NCBI GenBank assembly: GCA_041906305.1 | Contig: JAYRJL010000001.1 | Coordinates: forward strand, 496,001 to 560,000 | Length of the DNA stretch: 64,000 nucleotides | Direction: 5' to 3' | From: SHVZ01 sp041906305 | GTDB lineage: Bacteria; Pseudomonadota; Alphaproteobacteria; SHVZ01 | Shown here: one piece after another, positions 17,222-25,477 of the stretch | How the letters are laid out: the number at the start of each line of letters is the position of its first letter | Position numbering within the stretch: the first letter of the stretch is position 1 | Notes under the pieces: generated by a model | Database searches by the model: none | What the model saw: only the letters and a program-made list of their open reading frames with translations | Told to the model about the DNA's origin: nothing | Program-made: the position numbers and the translations under genes

Positions 17222-18037
17222 TCAGGCCAGCCAGCGTTTGCGGCGCTTGTAGTGCTTGACCTCGCGGTAGCTCTTGCGGCCGGTGGCCGAGAGCCCGAGG
17301 TAGAATTCCTTCACGTCCTCGTTGTCGCGCAGCGCCTGGGCGGAGCCTTCCATGACGACGCGGCCGTTCTCGAGGATGTAGCCGTGATGGGCGTAGCGGA
17401 GCGCCACGTTGGTGTTCTGCTCGGCCAGCAGAAAGGTCACGCGCCGCTCCTCGTTGAGCTTGCGGACGATCTCGAAGATCTCCTCGACGAGCTGGGGCGC
17501 CAAGCCCATCGAGGGCTCGTCGAGCAGGATCGTGGTCGGCTTCGCCATCAGCGCGCGACCGATCGCGACCATCTGCTGCTCGCCGCCGGAGGTGTAGCCG
17601 GCGAGGGATCGCCGTCGCTCCCTGAGGCGCGGGAAATAGCCGTAGACCATTTCCATGTCCGACTCGATCGCCGCGCGCCCGTCGGTACGCGTATAGGCGC
17701 CGGTGAGCAGGTTCTCCTCGACCGTGAGATGGCCGAAGCAGTGGCGGCCTTCCATGACCTGGACCACGCCGCGCTTCACCAGGTCGTTCGGGGTGAGGCT
17801 GTCGACGCGCTCGCCCTTGTACTCGATGCCGCCCTTGGTGACCTCGCCGCGCTCGGCGCGGAGCAGGTTCGAGATCGCCTTCAAGGTCGTCGTCTTGCCG
17901 GCGCCGTTGGCCCCGAGGAGGGCGACGATGCCCCCCTCGGGAACCTTCAGCGACACGCCCTTCAGCACGAGGATCACATGATTGTAGATCACCTCGATGT
18001 TGTTGACGTCGAGCAGGGCGGCGGCGTGCGACGTCAT
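17222..18037 (-). CDS. livF: ABC transporter ATP-binding protein, LivF type
   Basis: The 271-residue ATPase has Walker A GANGAGKTT (42-50), Walker B ILLDEPSMGLAP and a signature read as TSGGEQQ instead of LSGGEQQ. A basic C-terminal tail (SYREVKHYKRRKRWLA) extends beyond the usual LivF length and is seen in importers linked to CoA ligases. With LivG it energises the LivHM permease. It lies 7 bases behind the substrate-binding protein gene. Confidence 0.92.
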   Translation of the reverse strand: MTSHAAALLDVNNIEVIYNHVILVLKGVSLKVPEGGIVALLGANGAGKTTTLKAISNLLRAERGEVTKGGIEYKGERVDSLTPNDLVKRGVVQVMEGRHCFGHLTVEENLLTGAYTRTDGRAAIESDMEMVYGYFPRLRERRRSLAGYTSGGEQQMVAIGRALMAKPTTILLDEPSMGLAPQLVEEIFEIVRKLNEERRVTFLLAEQNTNVALRYAHHGYILENGRVVMEGSAQALRDNEDVKEFYLGLSATGRKSYREVKHYKRRKRWLA

Positions 18038-18044
18038 CGGACGA

Positions 18045-19367
18045 CTACATCTCCTTCGAGCAATCGCGGGCGGTGATCTTCTTCTCGTCCGCGTACTTCT
18101 TGGCGGCGACCGCGACCATCGGGTCGAGGATCTTGCGGTCGGCCTCGATCCAGTCGGAGACGAAGTTCCACTTGGCGCCGTCCCACTGCTGGACGCGCGC
18201 GCGGGCGCTTCCCATGTGGTCCGTGCAGGAGAGCTTCATCGGGTAGACGAGGCCTTCGAAGCCGGCTTCCTTGATCCGCGCGGCGGTCAGGTCGAGATGC
18301 TCGAGGCCCCAGCGCATCTGCTCGCCCGTCATCGGCTTGTTGCCGAACTTGGCCTGTGCCGTCCGCATCGCCTCGACGGCGAGGAAGCCGTTGACCAGGC
18401 CGCGGTTGTAGAGGACCTGGCCGACCTCTTCCTTCTTCGCCGCGCCCTTGTTCTTGTCATAGACGTTCTTGTAGACGTCGCGATGCACGGCGAACTGGTC
18501 GCCGACCGCGTGCAGGTTGAGCGCCATGTAGCCCTTGGCGCCGTCGCCGCCCGGGATGACGTCGGGCTCGGCGCCCGACCACCACACGCCGATCATCTTG
18601 TTGCGCGGGTAGTTGACCGCGGCGGCCTCCTTAATGGAGGTCGAGTTCATCACGCCCCAGCCCCAGAGCAGGACCCAGTCGGGCCGGCTCTGGCGGACCT
18701 GCAGCCATGTCGCCTTCTGCTCGACGCCGGGCGCGGCGACCGGAAGGCCGGCATAGACGAAGCCGTGCTTCTTCGCGAGCTCTTCCAGCAGCGGGATCGG
18801 TTCCTTGCCGAAGGGCGAGTCGTGGAAGACCAGCGTGATCTTCTTGCCCTTGAGCTTGGCGTAGCCGCCTTCCTTCTGAGCGATGTAGTTGACCATGATG
18901 TCGGCGGCCGACCAGTAGGTGCCGAGCAGCGGGAAGTTCCAGCCGAAGACCGAGCCGTCCTGCGATTCCGAGCGGCCGTAGCCCATCGTGATCAGCGGGA
19001 TCTTGTCGCCGGGCGCCTTCTCGGTCAGGGCGAAGGTGATGCCGGTCGACAGCGGGTCGACGACGGCTGAGCCCTTGCCCTTGAGACGGTCGTAGCACTC
19101 GACGCCGCGCGCGGTGTCGTAGCCGGTCTCGCACTCCTCGACGACGAGCTTCACGCCGTTCACGCCGCCGTCGCGCTCGTTCAGGAGGGTGAGGTAGTCG
19201 GCGTATCCGTTCGCGAACGGAACGCCGTTCGGAGCATAGGCGCCGGTGCGGTAGACCAGGCGGGGAACGAACTGATCGCCCTGGGCGAGCGCCTCGGTGG
19301 CGCCGGCCAATGCGAACGCCGCGGCGCCGAAGGCTCCGAGCGCCGCGATCCTCCAATGCTTCCTCAT
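18045..19367 (-). CDS. ABC transporter substrate-binding protein, LivK-like
   Basis: The 440-residue periplasmic binding protein has a signal peptide (MRKHWRIAALGAFGAAAFALA, cleavage near ALAQ-GDQF) and a type I periplasmic-binding fold. It starts at 19367 behind a GGGAGAGGAAAC site; the longer frame from 19436 has no such site. Proteins of this length class bind branched-chain amino acids, amides or aromatic acids. The neighbouring CoA ligases favour an organic, perhaps aromatic, acid. It delivers its ligand to the LivHM permease encoded just upstream. Confidence 0.88.
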   Translation of the reverse strand: MRKHWRIAALGAFGAAAFALAGATEALAQGDQFVPRLVYRTGAYAPNGVPFANGYADYLTLLNERDGGVNGVKLVVEECETGYDTARGVECYDRLKGKGSAVVDPLSTGITFALTEKAPGDKIPLITMGYGRSESQDGSVFGWNFPLLGTYWSAADIMVNYIAQKEGGYAKLKGKKITLVFHDSPFGKEPIPLLEELAKKHGFVYAGLPVAAPGVEQKATWLQVRQSRPDWVLLWGWGVMNSTSIKEAAAVNYPRNKMIGVWWSGAEPDVIPGGDGAKGYMALNLHAVGDQFAVHRDVYKNVYDKNKGAAKKEEVGQVLYNRGLVNGFLAVEAMRTAQAKFGNKPMTGEQMRWGLEHLDLTAARIKEAGFEGLVYPMKLSCTDHMGSARARVQQWDGAKWNFVSDWIEADRKILDPMVAVAAKKYADEKKITARDCSKEM

Positions 19368-19452
19368 GTTTCCTCTCCCTTTTGCGGTGGCGTTGATTCT
19401 AGGCGTTGACGACGTGCCGAAGCCCCCGATGACCAAAGCATATCACCCCCGG

Positions 19453-20517
19453 TCAGTGCGGGAAGGGCCAGAGCCTGAGCTTCTCCTTGCCCAGTGCCCA
19501 CAGCCGAGCCAGCCCATGCGGCTCGACGATCAGGAAAAAGACGATCATGGCGCCGAAGATCATGAACTCGATGTGGGAGACCAGCGCCGTCGACAGCGGG
19601 ATGCCGAGCGCGGCCGGAATCTGGTTCAGCGCGAGGGGCACCATCAGGATGAAGCCGGCACCGAGGAAGCAGCCGAGGATCGAGCCCAAGCCCCCGATGA
19701 TCACCATGAACAGCAGCAGAAAGGAGCGTTGGATGTCGAAGGCGAGCGGCTCCCAGGCACCGAGATGCAGGAAAGCCCAGAGCGCGCCGGCGACGCCGAT
19801 GAAGAACGAGGAGACGCCGAAGGCGGAGAGCTTGGCGCGGAGCGGCCGGATGCCGATGATCTCGGCGGCGATGTCCATGTCGCGGATCGCCATCCACGAC
19901 CGCCCGACCCGCCCGCGCACCAGGTTCTTGGCGGCGAGCGCCATGATCGAGACGATCGCGAGTATCAGGTAGTAGCGCCGCATCGGCGTGTTGATCGCGA
20001 AGCCGAAGATGTCCAGCGGCGGGGCGGCGACCGAGCCGGACGGCGTGTAGTTGGTGAACCACTTGATGCGGATGAAGGCCCAGTCGAGGAAGAACTGGGC
20101 CGCGAGCGTCGCCACCGCGAGGTAGAACCCCTTGATGCGCAGCGATGGCACGCCGAACACCATGCCGACCACCGCCGCCGAGGCGCCGGCTAGGATGAAG
20201 ACCAGGATGAGGTTCAGCTCCGGCACGCGGATCGCGAAGTTGTAGGCGGCATAGGCGCCGACCGCCATGAAGCCGCCGGTGCCCAGCGATACCTGTCCGC
20301 AGTACCCCGTCAGCAGGTTGAGCCCGATCGCCGCCAGCGCGTAGATCAGGAAGGGGATCATGATCGAGGTGACGAAGTAGCTGCTCGCGAACAGGGGGAT
20401 CGCGACGAACGCGATCGCCAGGATCAACAGAATCCCCCAGCGGTCCTGGCGGATCGGGAAGATCGCCTGATCCTCACCGTAGCTGGTCTTGAACTGGCCG
20501 GCTTCGCGGTAGAGCAT
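19453..20517 (-). CDS. livM: ABC transporter permease, LivM type
   Basis: The 354-residue inner-membrane protein has about eight to ten hydrophobic segments (for example ILLILAIAFVAIPLFA and ALAAIGLNLLTGYCGQVSLG) and the LivM family core GYCGQVSLGTGGFMAVGAYAA. It forms the translocation channel with LivH. It stands 4 bases behind livH and 85 bases before the binding-protein start. Confidence 0.93.
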   Translation of the reverse strand: MLYREAGQFKTSYGEDQAIFPIRQDRWGILLILAIAFVAIPLFASSYFVTSIMIPFLIYALAAIGLNLLTGYCGQVSLGTGGFMAVGAYAAYNFAIRVPELNLILVFILAGASAAVVGMVFGVPSLRIKGFYLAVATLAAQFFLDWAFIRIKWFTNYTPSGSVAAPPLDIFGFAINTPMRRYYLILAIVSIMALAAKNLVRGRVGRSWMAIRDMDIAAEIIGIRPLRAKLSAFGVSSFFIGVAGALWAFLHLGAWEPLAFDIQRSFLLLFMVIIGGLGSILGCFLGAGFILMVPLALNQIPAALGIPLSTALVSHIEFMIFGAMIVFFLIVEPHGLARLWALGKEKLRLWPFPH

Positions 20518-20521
20518 TTCT

Positions 20522-21418
20522 CTACACCCGCTCGATGATGCGTTCGCCGAACAGCCCCTGCGGGCGGACCAGCAGGAACAGCAGCGCCAGCATGTAGCCG
20601 AACCAGATCTCGATGCCGCCGCCGAAGGCGGGGCCGATGAAGACTTCGGCCAGCTTCTCGCCGGCGCCGATGATCAGGCCGCCGACGATGGCGCCGGGAA
20701 CCGAGGTGAAGCCGCCCAATATCAGCACCGGCAGCGCCTTGAGCGCGACCAGGCCGATGGAGAACTGAACGCCCAGCGCCGAACCCCACACGACGCCCGC
20801 GACCAGGGCGACGATGCCGGAGGTCGCCCAGACGATGACCCAGATGTCGCGGAGCGGGATGCCGACCGACTGCGCCGCCTGATGGTCGTCGGCGACGGCG
20901 CGGAGCGCGCGTCCGATCCGTGTCTTCTGGAAGAAGATCGCGAGCACGGTCACCAGGACGCCGGCGATCACCGCGGCGACGAGGTCGAACTGGTTCACCA
21001 GGATGCCGCCGTCGAACACGGACTCGAGGATGATCACCGGCTCGTTCGGCAGCCCGACGTCGAGTTTGTAGACGTCGCTTCCCCAGACCGTCTGGGCGAA
21101 GCCGTCGAGGAAGTAGGAGACGCCGATCGTCGCCATGAACAGGATGATGCCTTCCTGGTTCACCAGCGGGCGCAGCACCAGCCTTTCGACGACGAAGGCG
21201 AAGGCGATCATGATCGCGACCGATGCGAGCAGCGCGACCGGGATCGGCATCCACTCCATCAGGCGGACGAGGCTCAAGGCCGCGAACAGCACCATCGCGC
21301 CCTGGGCGAAGTTGAAGACGCCCGATGCCTTGAAGATCAGCACGAAGCCGAGCGCCACCAGCGCGTAGAGCACGCCTGCGAGGAAGCCGCCGAACAGGAC
21401 CTCGAAGAAGAAGCCCAT
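20522..21418 (-). CDS. livH: ABC transporter permease, LivH type
   Basis: The 298-residue permease has several transmembrane helices and the LivH core ASGVFNFAQGAMV followed by VERLVLRPLVNQ. It begins FFFEVLFGGFLAGVLYALVA. The ATG overlaps the livG stop by one base (TGATG), indicating coupled translation. Confidence 0.93.
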   Translation of the reverse strand: MGFFFEVLFGGFLAGVLYALVALGFVLIFKASGVFNFAQGAMVLFAALSLVRLMEWMPIPVALLASVAIMIAFAFVVERLVLRPLVNQEGIILFMATIGVSYFLDGFAQTVWGSDVYKLDVGLPNEPVIILESVFDGGILVNQFDLVAAVIAGVLVTVLAIFFQKTRIGRALRAVADDHQAAQSVGIPLRDIWVIVWATSGIVALVAGVVWGSALGVQFSIGLVALKALPVLILGGFTSVPGAIVGGLIIGAGEKLAEVFIGPAFGGGIEIWFGYMLALLFLLVRPQGLFGERIIERV

Positions 21419-22206
21419 CAGTGCGACACTCCCAGATAGGCGTCGATGACCGCCTGGTTGCCGCGGACCTCGTCGGGCGTGCCGTCGGCGATCTTGCGGC
21501 CGTAGTCGAGCACGACGACGCGGTCTGAGATGTCCATCACCACGCCCATGTCATGCTCGATGAGCGCGATCGTGGTGCCGAACTCGTCGTTGACGTCGAG
21601 GATGAAGCGGCACATGTCCTCCTTCTCCTCGACGTTCATGCCGGCCATCGGCTCGTCGAGCAGGAGCAGGTCCGGCTCCATCGCCAGGGCTCGACCGAGC
21701 TCGACCCGCTTCTGCAGGCCGTAGGGGAGCCGGCCGACCGGCACCTTGCGGATCGACTGGATCTCGAGGAAGTCGATGATCCGCTCGACCACGGCGCGGT
21801 GCTCCATCTCCTCGCGCCTTGCCGGTCCGAAATAGAGCGCCTGCCAGAACAGGTTCTTTTTCATCTTCAGCAGGCGGCCGGTCATGATGTTGTCGAGCGT
21901 CGACATGCCCCGGAACAGCGCGATGTTCTGGAAGGTGCGGGCGATGCCGCGGCTGGCCGCGTCGTAGGGCCCGATGTCGGAGCGGGCGATGTCCTTGAAG
22001 GTGATCGTGCCCTGCTGCGGGTGGTAGAAGCCGTTGATCACGTTCAGCATCGAGCTCTTGCCGGCGCCGTTCGGGCCGATGATGGCGCGGATCTCGTGCG
22101 CCCTGATGTCGAAGCTGACGTCGCTGAGAGCGCGCACGCCGCCGAAGGAGAGGCTGATGTTCTCGACCTTCAGCAGCGTATCGCCGATTCTGCGCGCTCC
22201 GGTCAT
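21418..22206 (-). CDS. livG: ABC transporter ATP-binding protein, LivG type
   Basis: The 262-residue ATPase shows Walker A GPNGAGKSS (44-52), a degenerate signature LPYGLQKRVELGRAL in place of LSGGQQ, and Walker B LLLLDEPMAGMN. The LPYGLQKRVELG form is characteristic of LivG proteins from the CoA-ligase-linked importers. The start codon overlaps the stop of the upstream ligase gene (TGATG). Confidence 0.92.
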   Translation of the reverse strand: MTGARRIGDTLLKVENISLSFGGVRALSDVSFDIRAHEIRAIIGPNGAGKSSMLNVINGFYHPQQGTITFKDIARSDIGPYDAASRGIARTFQNIALFRGMSTLDNIMTGRLLKMKKNLFWQALYFGPARREEMEHRAVVERIIDFLEIQSIRKVPVGRLPYGLQKRVELGRALAMEPDLLLLDEPMAGMNVEEKEDMCRFILDVNDEFGTTIALIEHDMGVVMDISDRVVVLDYGRKIADGTPDEVRGNQAVIDAYLGVSH

Positions 22207-24218
22207 CAGCTCGCCTTCTTGAGCTGGGTCAGCGGGTAGCGCTCGGCCTCGGCGATCGCGAGGTCGGCCTGGATGCGGCCCTTGCGCCCGTCCTCGAACA
22301 CGACCTCGGTCTCGATGTTGGCGCGCTTGGCATCCGAGAAGAGGGCGGTGACCAGCGGCTCGTAGCGGTCCTGGACGAAGCCGCGCCGCACCTTGCGCGT
22401 CCGGGTCAACTCGCCGTCGTCGGCATCGAGCTCCTTGTGCAGCACCAGGAATCGCCTGATCTGCGAGCCCACCAGCGTGGTCTCGGTCGCGAGGTCGCGG
22501 TTGACCTGCTCGATGCAGTCCTGGATCAGCTTGTAGACTTCCGGATGCGCGGCGAGCTCGGTGTAGCCGCCATAGACGATGCCCTTGCGTTCGGCCCAGT
22601 TGCCGACCGCGGCGAGGTCGATGTTGACGAAGACGGCGACATGGTCGCGCCCGGCGCCGAAGGCGACCGCTTCCTTGATGTAGGGGAAGAATTTGAGCTT
22701 GTTCTCGATGTATTTCGGCGCGAACAGGCTGCCGTCGGCGAGCTTTCCCACGTCCTTGGCACGGTCGATGATGCGGAGGTGGCCGTCGGAATCGAAGAAG
22801 CCGGCGTCGCCGGTCTTGACCCAGCCGTCGTCGGTCTTGGTCTCGGCCGTCGCCTTGTCGTTCTTGTAGTAGGTCAGGAACACGCCGGGGCTCTTGAACA
22901 GAACCTCGCCGGACTCCGCGATCTTGACCTCGACCTCCGGCGCCGGCGGGCCGACCGTGTCGGGCCTGACCTCGCCGTCGGGCTGGATGCAGATGAACAC
23001 CGCCGCCTCGGTCATGCCGTAGAGCTGCTTCACGTTGACGCCGAGCGAGCGGTAGAAGTCGAAGATGTCGGGCCCGATCGCCTCGCCGGCGGTGTAGGCG
23101 AGGCGGATGCGCGAGAAGCCCAGCGTGTTGCGGAGCGGCGCGTAGACCAGCAGGTCGCCGAGACGGTAGAGCAGGCGGTCGAGGAGACCGACGGGCTTGC
23201 CGTCGAGCAGCGCCGGTCCGACGCGGCGCGCATGATCCATGAATGTCTTGAACAGCCGGCGCTTGATCCAGCCCGCGTCCTCCATCCGGATCATCACGGT
23301 GGTCAGGATGTTTTCCCAGATGCGGGGCGGCGCGAAGAAATAGGTCGGGCCCAGCTCGCGGAGATCGGTCATCACGGTCGCGCCCGACTCCGGGCAGCCG
23401 ACGCAGAATCCGGCGACATAGGCCTGTCCGAGGGAGAAGATGTGGTCGCCGACCCAGGCCATCGGCAGATAGGCCAGCACTTCCTCGTTCTCGGTGAGAT
23501 TCTCGAGCTCGATCGAATTGAGCGCGGTCACCAGCACGTTGGCGTGCGAGAGCACCACGCCCTTGGGCTGGCCGGTGGTGCCGGAGGTGTAGAGCATCAC
23601 CGCGACGTCGCCGCCCTTGCCCGAGGCGACCTCGCGCTCGAAGAAGCCCGGGTCCTTCGCGAGCAGGCCGCTTCCCATCTCCTGCACCTTGTCGAAGGAG
23701 AGCAGGAAGGGCTGCGTGTAGTGGCGCATGCCGCGGCCGTCCTCGAAGACGATGGTCTCGAGGCCCGGATGCGCGTCCTTGATCTGGAGGAGCTTGTCGA
23801 CCTGCTCCTGGTCCTCGGCGATGGCGAAGCGGGCGCCGGCATTGTCGATGACGAAGCCCATCTCGGCGGCGACGGCGTCCTGGTAGACCGGCACCGGCGT
23901 GCAGCCGATCGCCTGTGCCGCGCACATGGTCCAGTAGAGGCGAGGACGGTTGTCGCCGACGATCGCGATCTTGTCGCCGCGCTTCGCGCCGAGCGCCCAC
24001 AGTCCGGCGGCGAGGCGACGGGTCTCGTCCAGCACCTGGCTCCAGGTCCAGGTCTGCCAGATGCCGAGGTCCTTCTCGCGGCTCGCCGGACGGTCGGCGA
24101 AGTCGCGGGCGTTGGCGATCAGCACCTTGGGAAAGGTGTCGCAGCCGGCAAGACGTGCCCGCGCCCGGCTTTTGCCGATCACGGGGGTGCTCATGGTGGT
24201 GCGATGGCTTCCGTCCAT
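22206..24218 (-). CDS. AMP-dependent acyl-CoA synthetase, long-chain ligase type
   Basis: This 670-residue adenylate-forming ligase carries the AMP motif VMLYTSGTTGQPKG, the acceptor loop region YGMTEAAVFICI, and KTGDAGFFDSDGHLRIIDRAKD near the hinge. It resembles FadD15-type long-chain fatty acid CoA ligases by length and sequence. As first gene of the operon with the LivGHMKF importer and the PaaK-like ligase, it probably activates an imported acid. An AGGAGG site lies 9 bases before the ATG at 24218; the second ATG at 24194 is possible. Confidence 0.88.
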   Translation of the reverse strand: MDGSHRTTMSTPVIGKSRARARLAGCDTFPKVLIANARDFADRPASREKDLGIWQTWTWSQVLDETRRLAAGLWALGAKRGDKIAIVGDNRPRLYWTMCAAQAIGCTPVPVYQDAVAAEMGFVIDNAGARFAIAEDQEQVDKLLQIKDAHPGLETIVFEDGRGMRHYTQPFLLSFDKVQEMGSGLLAKDPGFFEREVASGKGGDVAVMLYTSGTTGQPKGVVLSHANVLVTALNSIELENLTENEEVLAYLPMAWVGDHIFSLGQAYVAGFCVGCPESGATVMTDLRELGPTYFFAPPRIWENILTTVMIRMEDAGWIKRRLFKTFMDHARRVGPALLDGKPVGLLDRLLYRLGDLLVYAPLRNTLGFSRIRLAYTAGEAIGPDIFDFYRSLGVNVKQLYGMTEAAVFICIQPDGEVRPDTVGPPAPEVEVKIAESGEVLFKSPGVFLTYYKNDKATAETKTDDGWVKTGDAGFFDSDGHLRIIDRAKDVGKLADGSLFAPKYIENKLKFFPYIKEAVAFGAGRDHVAVFVNIDLAAVGNWAERKGIVYGGYTELAAHPEVYKLIQDCIEQVNRDLATETTLVGSQIRRFLVLHKELDADDGELTRTRKVRRGFVQDRYEPLVTALFSDAKRANIETEVVFEDGRKGRIQADLAIAEAERYPLTQLKKAS

Positions 24219-24295
24219 GCCCCGACGCCTCCTGCCCTTGCCGGATGTGGATTCTTTCTCCCTGGTCAGGGGTAAATCCTTGCTCCGACGTGAAA

Positions 24296-24324
24296 AATTT
24301 AGAGGGCCGGCATCCAGGGGTCAA
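24296..24324 (-). promoter_or_regulatory. Promoter of the CoA-ligase/liv operon
   Basis: On the minus strand TTGACC, a 17-base spacer and TAAATT lie about 80 bases before the ligase start. This is the only well spaced promoter found for the whole seven-gene operon. No regulator gene is adjacent. Confidence 0.55.
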
Positions 24325-24476
24325 GTTGCCGAGCACGGCGGCGGGGTCCGGAGCGGCCGACCAACGGAGGCTTGACAGCCGGAGCGGGGACCCTGTGCAG
24401 GAACGGAAAATGCTTTCTTATAGGAAAGTGGCGCGCTATCACCTTTACGCAACCTTTTGCCGAAGAAGCATGGTCT

Positions 24477-24935
24477 TTGCGTGATCTGACGATCCTGGAC
24501 CGGCCCGCGAGCGCCGCGATGCATGACCTGCACAAGTATTGGGCGGCCAAGCGTGGCGAGCGACGCGCGCCGGGCAGATGCGACATCGATCCGATCGAGA
24601 TCAGGGCGCATCTGGGAACGCTATTCATGCTCGACGTGCTCGACGAGGGCCTGGACTACCGCTACCGCCTCATCGGCACCCGGATCGTCGAGATCAGCGG
24701 GCGCGACGCGACCGGATCTCGTTTCAGCGATCTCTACGCATCCCAGCCGGAAGCCTTGGACAAGATCCTTCGCACCTTTGCTCCGGCCATCTCGGAGATC
24801 AGCCCCGTCTTCGCGACGGGCCAGATGCTCTGGCGGCCCGAGCGCGATTTCCGTCGCTTCGAAGGCGGCTACTTCCCCCTCTCGACGGACGGCACCGCCG
24901 TAGACGTGCTGCTCTGCAAGATGTGCTTCCTCTGA
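24477..24935 (+). CDS. PAS_5 domain protein, first of a tandem pair
   Basis: The 152-residue protein consists of a single PAS-like domain of the PAS_5 type: KYWAAKRGERRAPGRCDIDPIEI, FMLDVLDEGLDYRYRLIGTRI and FEGGYFPLSTDG are family hallmarks, though no function is known for the family. The open frame extends to 24372, but that TTG is part of a TTGACA sequence. The TTG at 24477 follows GAAGAAG at good spacing and makes the N-terminus align with the next gene; ATG 24519 would cut conserved residues. It is followed 5 bases later by its paralogue. Confidence 0.65.
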   Translation: MRDLTILDRPASAAMHDLHKYWAAKRGERRAPGRCDIDPIEIRAHLGTLFMLDVLDEGLDYRYRLIGTRIVEISGRDATGSRFSDLYASQPEALDKILRTFAPAISEISPVFATGQMLWRPERDFRRFEGGYFPLSTDGTAVDVLLCKMCFL

Positions 24936-24940
24936 CCTCC

Positions 24941-25423
24941 ATGATCTCGTCCGCACATCTGCTGCGCCCGGCGCCTTTCGCCTTCCTGGACAGCCCGAAC
25001 CACCGCTCGATCCGGGCTCTCGCCGGTTATTGGGCCGACAAGCGCGGGGAACGATCGATGCCGCTCCGGGGCGACATCGATCCGCTCGAGCTCAAGACGC
25101 ATCTGGCGTCGCTGTTCCTGCTCGACGTGATCGAGAGCGGCCGCGACTTCCGCTACCGGCTGGTCGGCACGACGATCACCGACATGAACGATCGGAACGT
25201 CACCGGCACGACGATCCGGACCGAATATGCCTGCCCGGTCACGCTCCGGTACGTGGACTCGGTTCTGGGCACGGTGGTGTCGGAGCGCCGCCCCCGCTTC
25301 ACCCGCGGGAGCGTGTTCTGGCGGCCGAAGAAGGATCACCGGAGCTTCGAGGCCGGCTATTTCCCGATCTCGGGCGACGGGACCTCGGTCGACATGATCC
25401 TTGCCGAGGTTCGCTTTACTTAG
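24941..25423 (+). CDS. PAS_5 domain protein, second of a tandem pair
   Basis: This 160-residue protein is a clear paralogue of the preceding gene: GYWADKRGERSMPLRGDIDPLEL matches the same region, followed by FLLDVIESGRDFRYRLVGTTI and FEAGYFPISGDG. The two genes lie 5 bases apart and arose by local duplication. PAS_5 proteins lack an output domain, so they are presumably ligand or redox sensors working with an unknown partner. The start ATG at 24941 lies just after the first gene's stop. Confidence 0.8.
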   Translation: MISSAHLLRPAPFAFLDSPNHRSIRALAGYWADKRGERSMPLRGDIDPLELKTHLASLFLLDVIESGRDFRYRLVGTTITDMNDRNVTGTTIRTEYACPVTLRYVDSVLGTVVSERRPRFTRGSVFWRPKKDHRSFEAGYFPISGDGTSVDMILAEVRFT

Positions 25424-25477
25424 ATCCGGGCGGCGGGGCTGGCGTTCGTGAAGCCGCCTCGTGTAGCGTTGGTGCCC

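Noticed and set aside
24372..24476. TTG start at 24372 for the first PAS_5 gene
   Set aside because: It would add 35 residues without family similarity, lacks a ribosome site and is part of a TTGACA sequence.
25424..25477. SAM-II type riboswitch before metY
   Set aside because: The gap is only about 54 bases and shows none of the pseudoknot segments.
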